A stretch of DNA of 64,000 nt. Source: Acanthaster planci. Lineage: Eukaryota; Echinodermata; Asteroidea; Valvatida; Acanthasteridae. The position numbers and the translations under genes were made by a program. Position 1 is the first letter of the stretch; every line of letters begins with the position of its first letter. Location of the stretch: the NCBI RefSeq assembly GCF_001949145.1, contig NW_019091362.1, positions 2,107,283-2,171,282 of the forward strand. Reading direction: 5' to 3'. The notes below the pieces were generated by a model that was given only the letters and a program-made list of their open reading frames with translations, searched no databases and was not told the origin of the DNA. Shown here piece by piece: positions 47,211 to 59,350 of this stretch.

Positions 47211-48229
47211 CTAATGGTCACCTGCTAACCCTAACCTGCTGGTGAACAGTACATGGATACGCCCTGCATGATAATGCTACAAATATAAGAGAGCCAAACA
47301 ATGCATCAGATAATTCATCTGACAATCAGTACATCAATACTTGATGTGTCTTGTTTCCTGTATGTCATGAACGAATTCCAACACCTTTTCGTTGTCACTC
47401 GCTGAAAGACGGAAACTTTCAAACTGACTCGTTACCAAGTTCACATTAGCACGTTGAATTGCCCCTTCCTTAGAAAATCCCTTGCCTCTACGTGTCCCCG
47501 TTTCCACAAATACTCATTGCCTCACCTTATTGCTTCTTTTCATCTCACACTGAATCCTATTGCCATTAATATGGCCTGTGAGACCTTGTACCACATCGTT
47601 CTCATTGCAAATGATCCCAGCAATGCATGCTGCAGAAGCCCGCTCGTATTTGATATTTTAAATGATTTGCATACCTTCTAGAAATATCACTTTTTGTTTT
47701 GAATGTTTGGCGCCATCGCTTTCTTGAGTTGCGTTTTCATATAGCTCTTCTCGATGAGGTAAATTTGTTTACCACAGTGGATGCTCAAATAGAAATTATG
47801 TGTCTTTCTCTTTCGATTACCTCAACAGCAAGGAACATGGACATATGCATTGTATACACACAAGTTACACAAATTCCCAATAACCAGGACTTTTACGCTA
47901 TTTAAATATGTATTCTACCATTAAACAAAATGTTACTGTAAAAACATATTGTCAACATGGGTAGGACTTGTTTATTACAGGTCCCATGTCTAATACACAT
48001 CAATTACGTATAATAAGATAATGTTAATAAGATAATGCTGGTAAGTTGGAACGCCTGTCCAGACAAACCCAAGTTTGAACGCTCTAGATCTCTGCGCCTG
48101 TTTTATTAAGGCAAATTCACGCATTACCACGGTGACATCTCTGACACGGACGCCGTGTCCTGTAAGCGGGCAGCTGCCACCATCACTTGACCCGTCGTGC
48201 TGCACGTTACCACACAGTGACGGCTGGTG

Positions 48230-49030
48230 TGCTCTTGGTGAGAACGACATCGATGCCTTTCCGTTTCTACGCTTGAACAGGTTCTGGCAGCCAAAGCCTG
48301 CTGGATGACCCAAAAGGCGATGCTGGAGAATAGAGAGTAGATCCAAAGATCGGTGCTACGCGTTAGGCTTACCACCATAAAGGAAATGGTGAAGAAGACA
48401 GCTGTGAACACAAACAGACGGACGGATATTAGACCTTCAGCGACAGGCTATTGATATTGATATGAGGGACGTCTTTACAGTACTAACATCTGCCAAAATG
48501 CGCACATACCCAATGAAAATGAGAAGAGAAAGTCTCAGCCCTTCTAAAAAGAAAAATAGAGTCACAATATTATACTGGATAAACGTCCCTTTTATCCCAA
48601 ATTTTGCTTTAAGTAACAATTCTTTCAATTTCATGAGAATTGCAAATGCTTATCTTGAAATTTTTTTTAACTTCGGAGCACGCATAAGCAAGCTTGTCAT
48701 ACTGGTCCTCTTCCTAGTTGTTGCCTTTCTGCGGCAACAGTGCTATGTGTTTCTTTCCAGAAGACTTTTTTAGTTCTTCCACACGGCCTAGCATACCATG
48801 CCGTACTTTACAAGAAGCAAGCTTGGAACGGCTGATGAGCAAGTCCCTCGCCATGTTAGAGAGCGTGACGTAATCATTCAAAGCGCCATCGCCGACAAAG
48901 TCCGCTCTGCAGTCCATCCACACCACACCAGAACCCTTGGACCGATTTTGAGCCTCTAGAACCATAAAGCGGCTTGCTGCATACGGTGGATATGATCCAC
49001 GCCGCTGCGACGGACCATGTGTCCGGCTTA
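48230..49030 (-). pseudogene. Decayed vasopressin/oxytocin-type receptor copy
   Basis: Reverse-strand remains of the intact receptor at 54618-56270. The exon 1 part (about 48690-49030) keeps the TM4 end, ECL2 (GSGVVWMDCRADF against GPGVAWMDCRGNF), a broken TM5 and ICL3 (GKKHIALLPQKGNN), then a TAG stop at 48714-48716 where the intact gene has Trp. The exon 2 part starts at 48401 after a conserved TTCACAG acceptor, keeps TM7 but with NP changed to DL (TDLWIY), and has a one-base deletion near 48310 after IQQA. TM1-3 and TM6 were not found. The retained intron position shows duplication through DNA, not retroposition. No function as a receptor is possible. Confidence 0.88.
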
Positions 49031-52000
49031 ATAAACACCATCCAAACTGAAATTATTGTCGTTCTGCAGTAGACTCACAAAAGCCATCATATTGATGAAA
49101 CGTCTTCTGCACAGTCATCAGATGAAGTGGTCTTACTAAAAAAGGTTAAACTGGAAGAGTTAAAAGATATCGAGATAAACACAGCTGTTTAATTAAGACC
49201 TGTCAAGCACGTACGGACACTTCCCTCGCATTTTACCAAGGTGTCAAACTGATCTTCATAACTCGTACCTGTCTTGCTGCCGCCAGGGGTTTACATTTCT
49301 TCGCAGAAAGTGCCATAAGCTTTTTTTATACTGCTCAGTAAAGAACAACCAAAAGAATAGTGCTGGAAATGCCGTTGAAACTCGAGTGGTCTAGTAGCCC
49401 AGTTTACACCGAATACCGAAATATCAAGATAGTATAGCTTTTGCTTTAACCATAAGAGAATTATAATGTTTGGATATGAAAACTTTTCCAAATATACTTC
49501 ATGTAAAACTAATTGCTTTTATGTCAAAGAATTTTTCAAGTCCATTTAAATCGACTAAACTATTGAGAGATACAGATGGAAAACTACAGTCCTTACTGTT
49601 CAAACTACAACCGCAAAGCACGGTTCCAATCATTGGATATTTGTCAGGTCTGCTGCCCTCACTACAGAATTTGTCTTAGGATAACAGAACCTTTAAATAC
49701 AAATTCAATGTGACAAAAACGAACCTGTTACACTCGTCTACAGGTTTTAATCTACTTTTGTACATACAATGTATAATATTTGTTCTGTAATTACAGTGAT
49801 ACACATTCATTCATCTCTCTCTACAGTTGTATACATACATCTTACCACATACACGTAGCACATTAATATGGTCAAAATGGTATTTTCCTGTTATGAAAAT
49901 ACAAATTGCAAAATCTTGAGTCAGCCTTGGTTTCTTGTTGGGCTATTTGTTTTCAACGTTTTCAATACGTCGGCTCATCCGTATTTTAACTCGACACTTT
50001 GTGCAAATAGTCTGCAGCAGCCGCTATAATGTGGTCAAATTGCCGAAATTCTTTGCTGACCCACTTGTGCGGTTTGAGAGGCGAGATTTGCGCGTGAAAA
50101 GGTGAGAGTTAGACGGATGTTCTTTATGAACTACACGTTTAAAAAGTATTCAGGTGGGACTCAAGATGGCGTGGTGAGTAGAAAAAAGCACAATTTTCTG
50201 AATCAAATAATGTGAAATCTGTCCCTTACTGCTATGTGAGGTTCTGCATGCATATGTGACGAAATTTATCAACCAATCAGTTCCCAGGAAATCCATGTGC
50301 CTGGCGGCAGAATCGTTCTGATAAAATTTGTCAGCACTTCATAAAGGGTGCGCCCTGAGTCAGCTAGAGAATTTGTGGATAAAAAAGTATATTTTTGAGT
50401 AGGCCATAAACTAAGCTTTCTGTAGAGTGCCGATTAAAACGGTGGCAACATTGAAAAATAGGAAATTTTGCCGCGTTTTCGGATGCAAATTTCTTATGTT
50501 GTGGGACAGCAATTATCATGTCATTTTACCACATTTTTGACAATGAATGGGATTAAATCTAGCATTTTAGGAAAGATACACTCTTCAGCTATTATAGAAG
50601 TCGACGATTTTGACGGCATCGTTCTTAGCAGCAGCGAAATCTGTCGAATTCTTAACTCAATCAAGACATGCAAGACGTGGTCACGCACGCAAAAACATGC
50701 ATACGTAGCAAAGAAACCACTGAGTGCTGCAGACTGACTTCAAATACGATGTAGCTTCCAAAAATGTTACGTACACAATTGTGATTAATTATAACATTCA
50801 TAATAAGAATAATATAATCTTGCGTTGAATATTGACTCGATTTTAACGCCAGGATGATTAAATAAATTTTAACAATAATTATTTTCTCATGAAATACATT
50901 TGTGTTAAAACGCAACTAACTATCCTGGTAGTTACAAATATTACTATATGAAACTCATTTAAGGTGAATTTACATAAACTGTGGCTACACCTGCTTGGAA
51001 ATGGGGAGAGGGAACAATCTCCACTTTGTACGTCTTTGTGGCGAGAAATCTCCAAGTCGGGAGAGTATAAAATTTCATAATCATTGCCCCTACCCCTAAA
51101 TCTGCTTCCTCATTTGCAACAACAGTAAGCGACATTCATTTCGTAGACATGCAATTTCATTTGTAAAAAGACGCGGCACATGGACAGCAATTGAAGTCTC
51201 GAAAGACATGTGAATTGTGTAAAACAAAGGCTATATGTGTCTCAGAACCCAATCAGTTTACATATTTACAACTTTTGTCATAACAGTTGAGAATTCATTG
51301 TTTTTGCTCCCTTGCAAAGTACCACTGTCGTCGCCGAAATGCTCCAACACTGTTTCTATGGAAAGCACATTCAAATTCGGTTTGGAACAATTATGAAAAG
51401 TTGTTTGCATACACTGTAGGCCTATTTTCCGATTAACATATACATTTCTTCTATATTTATGGACAGTTCCTTTTGATAGTGTTTGAATTTTTATCATTGT
51501 CTTGAGAGTTGTGATCAATGCAGGAACACATTTATAATATTTTCGCTAATACAGCCATACACTGTACACATTTTACCGATCATTTAATGATATATTCAAC
51601 CGACAAATCTTAATCATCCACTTTGTCCCTAATTGGGGGAACTGCTCATTAACACATACATCCTAAATAAAGAAAACATTATGAAATGGCAGCACAATAA
51701 ATACTCATGGGGTGGACAGTGCCACTGTAGTTTAAACATTTCAGATTTGATGATGGCCTGGTCATTTTGGGGCAGTTTGACGATCTTTTAAAGTAAATGG
51801 GAACTATTGTTTGTATATATACTGTTTTTTGTTTCAAATTAAGGAAATGTTGACTTCTGTTTAATATTTCCATTACAAAACCCTAAGCAGTGTGCTAAAA
51901 GGGTGCACCCTGGATTTTTCGTTGAGGGATCAGACCGGAATCGGAAGTTCAGTTTCATCCTGAAGCAAAAGTGCATGGCAGTCAGATGTCAATGAAATCA

Positions 52001-52139
52001 CAGGACAGAATATGACTGTCAAGGGGATAGTATGCCACAAAAGTGGCAGTCAGATGTCAACGATATCACAAGACACATTACAACTTTCAATCGCTCGCAA
52101 ATAGGCAGGAGTGTCGATTTGAAAAAGTTACCAGCGAGG

Positions 52140-52330
52140 TATATCTTTAGATATTCACATATATTTACGTAATAATTAGTGATGGTGTTCATACTCGAAA
52201 ACGGAGCCTAAAATAGGCTAATAAACAGTGCATTAATATAGTGACATTGTTAATATATTTTGCCGTTGACGGTTACAGTACAAAAGACAAAAATTCACCG
52301 ATACTATACACTAGAAGAATACACTAACAC
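52140..52330. repeat. Duplicated flank, intact-gene side
   Basis: Counterpart of 46210-46435, slightly shorter. It supports a tandem segmental duplication of about 6 kb that included the vasopressin/oxytocin-type receptor. A dispersed repeat that happens to flank both copies is the alternative. Confidence 0.6.
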
Positions 52331-53681
52331 ATTTTTTTTAAATCGCTTTTCAGCAACTTTTGCTTGATGATCATAATAACATCAACTCCGTTTACATAAT
52401 TTGGCAGGGAATATGATCTGGCAACGACATACCAAAGCTACTCTTGGCAAAGTTTGTCAATGCAAAACTTAACCGTATTTTTTTTCCAGTGCGTATAATA
52501 ATTTTACAAAAGTAAGTGATCACTTCGCAAACGCTGTAATGTATCGCACTGTGTATGGGTGTTTCTACAAAAATGTTATGTACATGTTTATATATAATTA
52601 TGTGTCGTACTGCTAAAGAGTAAACACTATTATAAACTTGGGATATGTGTTGTGTCTTGTTGCTTTTTCTGTTGTGAGAGAACCTCAACAATCAATGGAA
52701 AGAGAATCCGTAATCGGACTAGCTTGAAATATGCTGTTCTTATATTCGTGTGTGTTTCCTTTCGTTGGCCATCGCTGAGTAACATAAATTAATGATGTGA
52801 GTCGGTGTCATGTCATATTCCCGTTCTGTGTTATCTTTCTTTGTTTTTATGCAGTGTGTCTTTCTACATGTCCTTATTTCCTTATATCACATTAACTGCC
52901 ATTCTTTCCCTCCGTTCTGTAATCTCTCGTTTTTCGCTTTCCAGAACCCGCTCGTGATGCAAAGCGTGGGTCCAATCACTGCGCCTTGAGAGATTTCAGC
53001 TTTCGGGAGCTTTCTTCAGTTGGCGCCCTCGCGTCGGGTTCGTATTTCCTGCATTTTAATTCAGCCCCTCGTGACACGAACGAAGGTGTTCGGTGTAAAA
53101 GGTGTTCCAACACCGAGAGCGTTTTATGCGCTTTCGATAATCTGCATGGCGAGGAATATGAACGTTAATTAATCAGGGACGGATGCATCCCATATGCACA
53201 ACTTATCAAGAAACAGAACTTACATCTTTTAACACTGAAAAAAGAAATTTACAGTTTTGCAACTTAGGCCTACAATGTATGACATTCTAGTCCTATGCTT
53301 TCTAAATGTGTACGTCGTAAAACTAAACAGCAATAAAGTTATTAAGCCAATACAATTCGCAAAAGCCCTGCTGTTTAAAGATAAACCTATCATAAACACT
53401 TATAACATCCACGAATTTTTTAATTACACTGTAATGCAAAAATCACAATAACGATCACATTATTTTCAAGATGAAAATAATTAACGATCACATTACTTCA
53501 CTTCTCCTATTAATATTTTCCTCTCTAACAAATTAGCACATCTTTCATCTGTCACAAAATGTAGGACCCCTGACTGCTTATCATCACAATAAGTACCTTC
53601 GTTTGGCGTTGTGCCAAACTTGAATTATTTTGGTAGCAGCAGATCTGAAAACTTGTTTGAATGAATCTCTATCACCTTCGA

Positions 53682-53793
53682 GCCTGTTTTTCTTTGAGTA
53701 ACAGTTGAGTTTGATACCGAAACCAAGATGAAGAGATCAATTGTATCTCAAGTTTCGGTATCAAGCTCAACTGCTACTCAAAGAAAACAGGCC
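53682..53793. repeat. 112-bp hairpin with about 42-bp arms
   Basis: GCCTGTTTTTCTTTGAGTA and CAGTTGAG.TTGATACCGAAAC on the left are mirrored at 53751-53793 with about three mismatches and one indel. The remaining loop is about 26 bases. A transcript from either strand would fold into a long near-perfect duplex. Origin unknown: a MITE remnant or a structured RNA locus. Confidence 0.75.
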
Positions 53794-54617
53794 TGATCTT
53801 TAATGCTATGAATATGATATTAACAGAAAATTGTGCTACAGGAAATGATTTCATTACACCTCTACACAGATAAAAGATAAAGAGGCAAAAGCCGAAGAGA
53901 AGCAGGACGTTAGTACAGCCGGGGAAACATACCATTTACACCTCACTTTTCTTCGGTTATCAGTCGGGTCTCCGCCCTCAAAACCATTCTGTTTAAGGAC
54001 TACAAAACTGGGAACTGCCAGATCTTAAAACCTACTATTTCACGAGGCTTTTCCATGGAATCTATTGACTTAGGTCAGAATGACGGCCTTCTCTGTCTCA
54101 AGGCTAATGCTCGATGAGTTAGGGTACCGGAGACATAATGTGGCTCCCGATCACACCTACTCCTTTACAAAAACCCGCATCTATGCATCAACACAGGTAC
54201 ATCTCTGACACAAAGTGTCTTGCCAACACCAACTTGGGCAACTGCCGCTGTCATTGGGCTGAGCTGGTACCCAGCCGTATCAATGATATTGACAGCAAAT
54301 AGCTATCGTCTACTAAATAAGGTTTGACAGATATTTCCCTTCGAAATTTAGAAGAACAACGCTCATGTCGGTTTTTTTTTTTAACAGTCAGCGTAATAAA
54401 AATTGTGCCTTTGTTTTCCTAATTGTGGTGTGTATTGGAAAATCAACAGTTTAAGAGAAGTGATTGATACATGCCAAATATAGGTTTGGAAAATTTTGGC
54501 GAGTTTCGGGCATTATTCAGAAACGTTTCAGACGCTTCAACGTGGCGGCTACCAGAAATAAAGATCACTCAAAATAGTCGTATTTGTTTAGTCTGAGTAC
54601 CAGACTTTCCAAGGTGC

Positions 54618-54841
54618 CTACATGGAGGCAGCTGCTGTGCCGGTGGTCGACACGTAGCGACTGGAGTTATCGTCGTGGTGGGTCCGGTCTGAGGACATGC
54701 CGTTTTTAGGCCGGAACAGGTTCAGGCAGCCGAATGCCTGCTGGATGTCTCGCAATGCGTTACTAGAGAACGCAAAGTAGATCCACGGATTGATGCAACT
54801 TGTCAGGCTCACCAGCAGTAATGAAATGGTGAAGAAGACAG
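54618..54841 (-). CDS. Vasopressin/oxytocin-type receptor exon 2 (TM7, tail)
   Basis: The acceptor TTGTTTGCGTTCACAG ends at 54842. The exon completes A361 and encodes TM7 (SLTSCINPWIY) and a tail with a Cys (FGCLNLF) suited to palmitoylation and a Ser/Thr-rich end. Confidence 0.92.
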
Positions 54842-56270
54842 CTGTGAACGCAAACAAGTGATAAAAACACTTTTACGGCAATATTTATTGCTATTTTCTT
54901 GCGATCATAACTTTGTTGTGCTATACGTTTAATAAAAACACACAGACAGTTGATGAGATCTTCATCTTGGGCTCCATCTCTGGCTCCAAAACCCCCATAA
55001 TAAACCTACAATTGGTTTCAACATCAAAGGAATTCAGGTATTCCTAGTGGTGGTGGTCCATAGCTTTCGTCAAAAATATTTGAAAGAACTGGTTTTTATT
55101 CTGGGATACCAAAAATTACCTCAAAACTTAAACTGATTTCACATGATACCTATACCATACACGGCATAAAAGTACATTGATTTACTTGCCTTCATAGTTA
55201 ATCTTGGCCCAGACAGACAACAGCTGTGCGATGAAGAATGGTGCCCACAGCGTCACATACATTGTCACAATTGTTAATGTCATCTTGACAGTCTTGACCT
55301 TGGCACGTGACACCTTTCCCGCCGCCCCATGACGCCTATACAGCATCTGCGGCTTTTGGTCGGACGGGCCCTCCCTCTTGGTGGCGCTCTTTTGCTGCAG
55401 CTCCATGTGCTCTGGGTTGAGTTTATCTGACTCGTCCTCTTCCCAGTTATTGTTGTCCTTCTGCGGCAGCGCTGCAGTCTGCTTCTTGCCAAGGTACTTG
55501 TACTGCCTGTCCATGTTCATCCACACGGTCAAGCATATCAGCCCGTACATGACGGTCAGAAGCAAGCTCGGTATGACGTACACCGCCATGCTAAAGAAAG
55601 TGATATATGCCACCACCAAGCTTTGACTTGGGAAATTTCCGCGGCAGTCCATCCACGCCACGCCAGGACCCTTGGTCCGATTTTCCAGCCTGAAGAACCA
55701 GAACTGAGGCATGCTACACACGGCAGATATGATCCACGCTGTCAGGACCATCAAGCGCATGCGCAAGGTATGGTTGCCTCGCAGTCCCATCAGCGGGTGA
55801 CATATGGCCAAGTACCTATCAATGGCCGTCATGACCAGGATGTAAGTCGATAGGTAGACTGGAAAGAGCTGGAAGAACTTGACAATCCTGCACATGAAGT
55901 CGGGACCGTAAAACTTGTAGGTGATATCCCAGATCATTTGCGGCAGTGTGTAGAAAAACGCCACCATCAAGTCGGCAATGCAGAGGTGGATAATGAAAAA
56001 GTGCATTCTGGAAAGACTCTTCCGACGGCGCCACAGGACGGCAATGACGATGGAGTTACCAAGGAGAGCCAGGAAGAAGATGGAAGCGGACAACAGAATC
56101 TCTACAGTGGCAAGTTCTTCGTTTCTTTTGGGATACCACACCGAGGGGGCAGAGGTTGAATTCCAGACCAGTTCATATGATACATTCCCGTCCTCTGAAG
56201 CGTTTACGTCCCAAATGTCGCTTGTATAAGGTGTGGTGCTTACCGGTAGCGAACTCTCTGGTGGTGCCAT
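54618..56270 (-). CDS. Vasopressin/oxytocin-type GPCR, two exons, 434 aa
   Basis: Rhodopsin-class receptor for a vasopressin/oxytocin-like peptide, plasma membrane, expected to couple to G proteins. Exon 1 is 56270-55190 and exon 2 is 54841-54618 (stop TAG). Seen: sequons at N23, N29, N37 and N197; TMs at about 54-79, 91-113, 127-150, 171-192, 218-246, 329-353 and 361-384; C127/C209; DRY at 151-153; WAPFF at 342-346; NPWIY at 378-382. TLPQMIWDIT then FYGPDFMCRIVK is the signature of vasopressin/oxytocin receptors, as is SRAKVKTVKMT before TM6. ICL3 is long (about 80 residues) and charged. ECL2 has DCR where vertebrate members have DCW. The start ATG has a strong context (AAAATGG), with an in-frame TGA 17 codons upstream. 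The single intron between TM6 and TM7 is the conserved site of this family; it uses a GC donor here. Confidence 0.93.
55188..55189 (-). other. Non-canonical GC splice donor
   Basis: Reading AAG then GCAAGT on the reverse strand matches the known GC-AG donor consensus. It is required to join exon 1 to exon 2 in phase 1. Confidence 0.8.
55190..56270 (-). CDS. Vasopressin/oxytocin-type receptor exon 1 (TM1-TM6)
   Basis: One uninterrupted exon encodes the N-terminus through TM6 and the start of ECL3 (360 codons plus one base). It ends GAAG, followed by GCAAGTAA. The only GT nearby (55185-55184, reverse strand) would give the wrong phase, so a GC donor at 55189-55188 is inferred. Confidence 0.92.
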
Positions 56271-59200
56271 TTTCTCTCGAGACTTAAGTGTAAATCGTAA
56301 GCAAAGAGCAGAATTCAATCACTTGCCGCTAAGCTGGTTTCTGTCAGGCTTAGTGATACCAGAACCCTTGAAGTTATCCTTCCTGCAACAATAACTCACG
56401 GCAGCCATGGAAAGGACTAGACTCCTTTTACGCAGTGTCGTCTGATCGAATGGCAAAACTGCAAGGGGATGAAATATTAAAAACTCGATAAATGTTATCG
56501 ATCGATAACTTCTAATACATATTCTAACCGGAGACTCCACTTTTTATTTTTTAAAAAGCAACAGGTGTATAAAATTCTATTGACATTTTGGGGCTCCATG
56601 AGTCTAATTTCCTTCACCCTGTGGTATCTCTGACCCCTTTTGTTATTTTGTTCTATTGATCGAAAGCATTCTCCGCCAACTAAATGCCAAAGAAAATGTA
56701 GAAACTATACAAGTCACTGACACGACAAGGTGTGATTACATTATCTTTCGTATTCAGGGAAAGACCTGTTAAATATCGATTCGTTGGTTTCGGTTTACAA
56801 GTAATAAACGGATGTACTTGTGCGTGACAGGTAATCGAATCGATTACTTACACGTGTTACCGTGCGCTCGCGCCTTTTTCAGTTCCCAATGGTTATTGAA
56901 TGGATGGTGCATCAAACCACCGACACTTCTAAGGGTTTTTTCACCTGGTTTTAAGGAAATGAAACCAGGCCAGCATGCAATAGCACGTCTAGTGTTTCAA
57001 GAGATACACCTACCTGCCAAATGAGGTATTAAATCAGTAGCGGATGGGACTGGGGACTCACAATGAACAGAGGCTTTTGGGGCGTAGCATTTCACTTGAC
57101 AAATAATTCAAACTTTCAAGATATTAACAGAGGGGAAACCAAACGGTTTGTCCTTCCACCATGTAATACGCTAGTCACGTTTTCCTAGGCTAACATTGCC
57201 AGTGACATGTGACGGTATTTTCAACGCTTTAGGTGAACATAATGAGTGCCTGGGGACATGTGAACTGAGTTATTTCCTTCTATCATCGTAAGTCAATCGC
57301 ATGCAATATTTTTGTCAAAGACTTGGGGACAATAACAGGAAAAATATTAGTTTTTCCAGACGCAAAATAAAACTTCCATCAGTTATGTTCATTTTATTTT
57401 CCTCTCTCACGTTCATAATTTACCTCCTACGGTAGTGAGGCTCGGCCCGTATTAAATAGGAAGGGAGGGGTTCGTTTCAGTGAGAAGAGCGCCCTCTCCG
57501 AATCTGCATGGACATCACATTACATGTATACCTTCGAATGTCTTCTTTGAAAATCAGATCAAAGAATACATTCAATGATATTTTGGCGACAGGATGACGC
57601 ATGCCTGCTGATACAAAAAGCAAAAAGGTGGAGAAATAAAAATCTTGAGTGTCTCCAGGACAAAATTAGAAACTGTCAATCGCTCATATTTTCCTCTAAA
57701 CTGCATTTCGAAATACGGAAAAAACTTTGTCGAGTCTTAAGATCCCAACTATCGCATCTGAAATGCGAGATCTTATTAAGTAACAGGAGCTAGGCGCATT
57801 TTATGTCTAGGCTCTGACAGCACTTGAATATGTGAAAATTTCAAGACTCGAGGGTAATATTCGGTCTTGATGAAAACAGCCGTTATTGCCCTCAAGACAA
57901 GAAATAACCTGAGCGTTGCGACATGTGAGCAAATTCCGTTGTATAATAAATCGCCCGAAAGAAGAATCGACAACTTTATACATTTTTAATTTAAAAAACT
58001 GTTCAGTGACATCATTCTTCCTTTTTGTTGAAAGTGAGGACCGTTGGCCACATGATTGGAAATCTGGGTCCATAGGTACATTAACAAAGATATAAAATCA
58101 AGAATCTAGCCACAAAGAAATTGTAACGTTGACTCACGAATGCTAGATTTAAGACTACTGTTACTTGTGTCGAAATAAGAGTCGTCGATTTTAAAATTCC
58201 CAAACATTTTATTTACATTTCGTAGAGAAAAATCAAGGCGTTCTCTGCCATTATAATTACAAGAAAACAGGCGCTAGTCAATATCAAAATGTTCTTCCTC
58301 TCATCTTTCTCCGTCTGCGTTCTGTACACATGCATGAAATTCTGCTATAAATTAGAGGAAATGACTACTCAACACGATGGTCAGTATAGCGATACTTCGT
58401 GAATTAGCATCTCGGTTTCTTAATTACAAAGACCGACTCGTGGTGTGAATGGTTTCCAGGGAAGAGGTCAAGCCACGACAACTTTGTAACCAAGAAGTTA
58501 TTACATCTGATGATTAAGGAAGACTTGACACAAACGAACACGGGTTCATTTTGTTTAACTTCATCACGTGGAGGTTATCTGTCATGAAATCCGACCGAGC
58601 GTACGGTTCCCTCACGACAAATTATGTTTACTCCGAGACAAGAGGTACTACTTCATATGTTACGTCAACCCAGTTTCTATTTCGCTTTGATCCAGACCGA
58701 CAATGACGTAATGTCACCGAAGTGCACGTGCATTTCTTATGCTTGCGAGTCCAATTCTTTTGCCGAGAAACTATGGTCTGTAACCTTTGTCAGAAATCTT
58801 TTTCCCCGACTCCTATCGATATCACATCGTATAGATGTACGTCCAAGTGTTCGGGACACGTTAACCGACTTTTGTTTTCACTAGTTTTGCTCTGTGTCGT
58901 TTATTTCGCCGCTTAACCCAATTAACGAGACAAATTCAAAACACCAGTCAGGTTAATATCTGAGGGAAATGGGACCATCACAAACAAGTTGAAAGTCGTT
59001 AATAAAAGAAGCTTCGTAGAAAACAGTCAGCTTGCCCGGGCACGATTTCCCAGCTTCGATTTTCGTCGATACCGGCTACCTACATCGCGGGACTGAAACC
59101 CCCCAGAGACCAACCAAGGAAACGCGTTGGCTGCTAAGGCGGCACGGCATGGGCTAGACTGCACCGCCATGAATTAAACACTTCAACCCCCCGGAGAAAA

Positions 59201-59295
59201 TATCTGCTCTTTCTTGCCTCTTCTCCACGGAATTGTTTGAATGCGGAGATCAAACAGGGGGTTTTTTCTGAAGAAGGCGGAAACCCGGTTCTTAC

Positions 59296-59350
59296 CGCGA
59301 CGGCTGCCGAAACACGATCAGTCAATGTCCAGGGTCTAAGAACTGAGAGA
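59296..59350 (-). promoter_or_regulatory. Candidate first-exon end upstream of receptor
   Basis: On the reverse strand GTCGCG then GTAAGAAC is a strong splice donor (GT at 59295-59294). It lies in a GC-richer patch (about 59030-59340) 3 kb upstream of the vasopressin/oxytocin-type receptor start. It could end an untranslated first exon of that gene. Neither start site nor acceptor is proven. Confidence 0.25.

Larger units (their letters stand above)
42701..48220. other. Non-coding DNA between receptor and pseudogene
   Basis: No gene is supported. The stretch contains four repeat features listed separately (44829-45067, 45867-46055, 46561-46701, 47079-47210) and a segment at 46210-46435 that matches 52140-52330. 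The frames present are short and without motifs. Confidence 0.6.
49031..54617. other. Non-coding DNA between pseudogene and intact receptor
   Basis: No gene is supported. It contains the duplicated flank (52140-52330) and a long hairpin (53682-53793). I looked for the missing TM1-TM3 part of the pseudogene at 49030-49600 and found nothing convincing. No AATAAA was seen close downstream of the intact receptor on the reverse strand; the nearest variant is ATTAAA near 53803. Confidence 0.55.

Noticed and set aside
48075-48308. + strand frame over the pseudogene
   Set aside because: Antisense to recognisable receptor remains on the reverse strand.
55378-56229. Several + strand frames opposite the vasopressin/oxytocin-type receptor exon
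   Set aside because: Antisense shadows of a well-supported coding exon.
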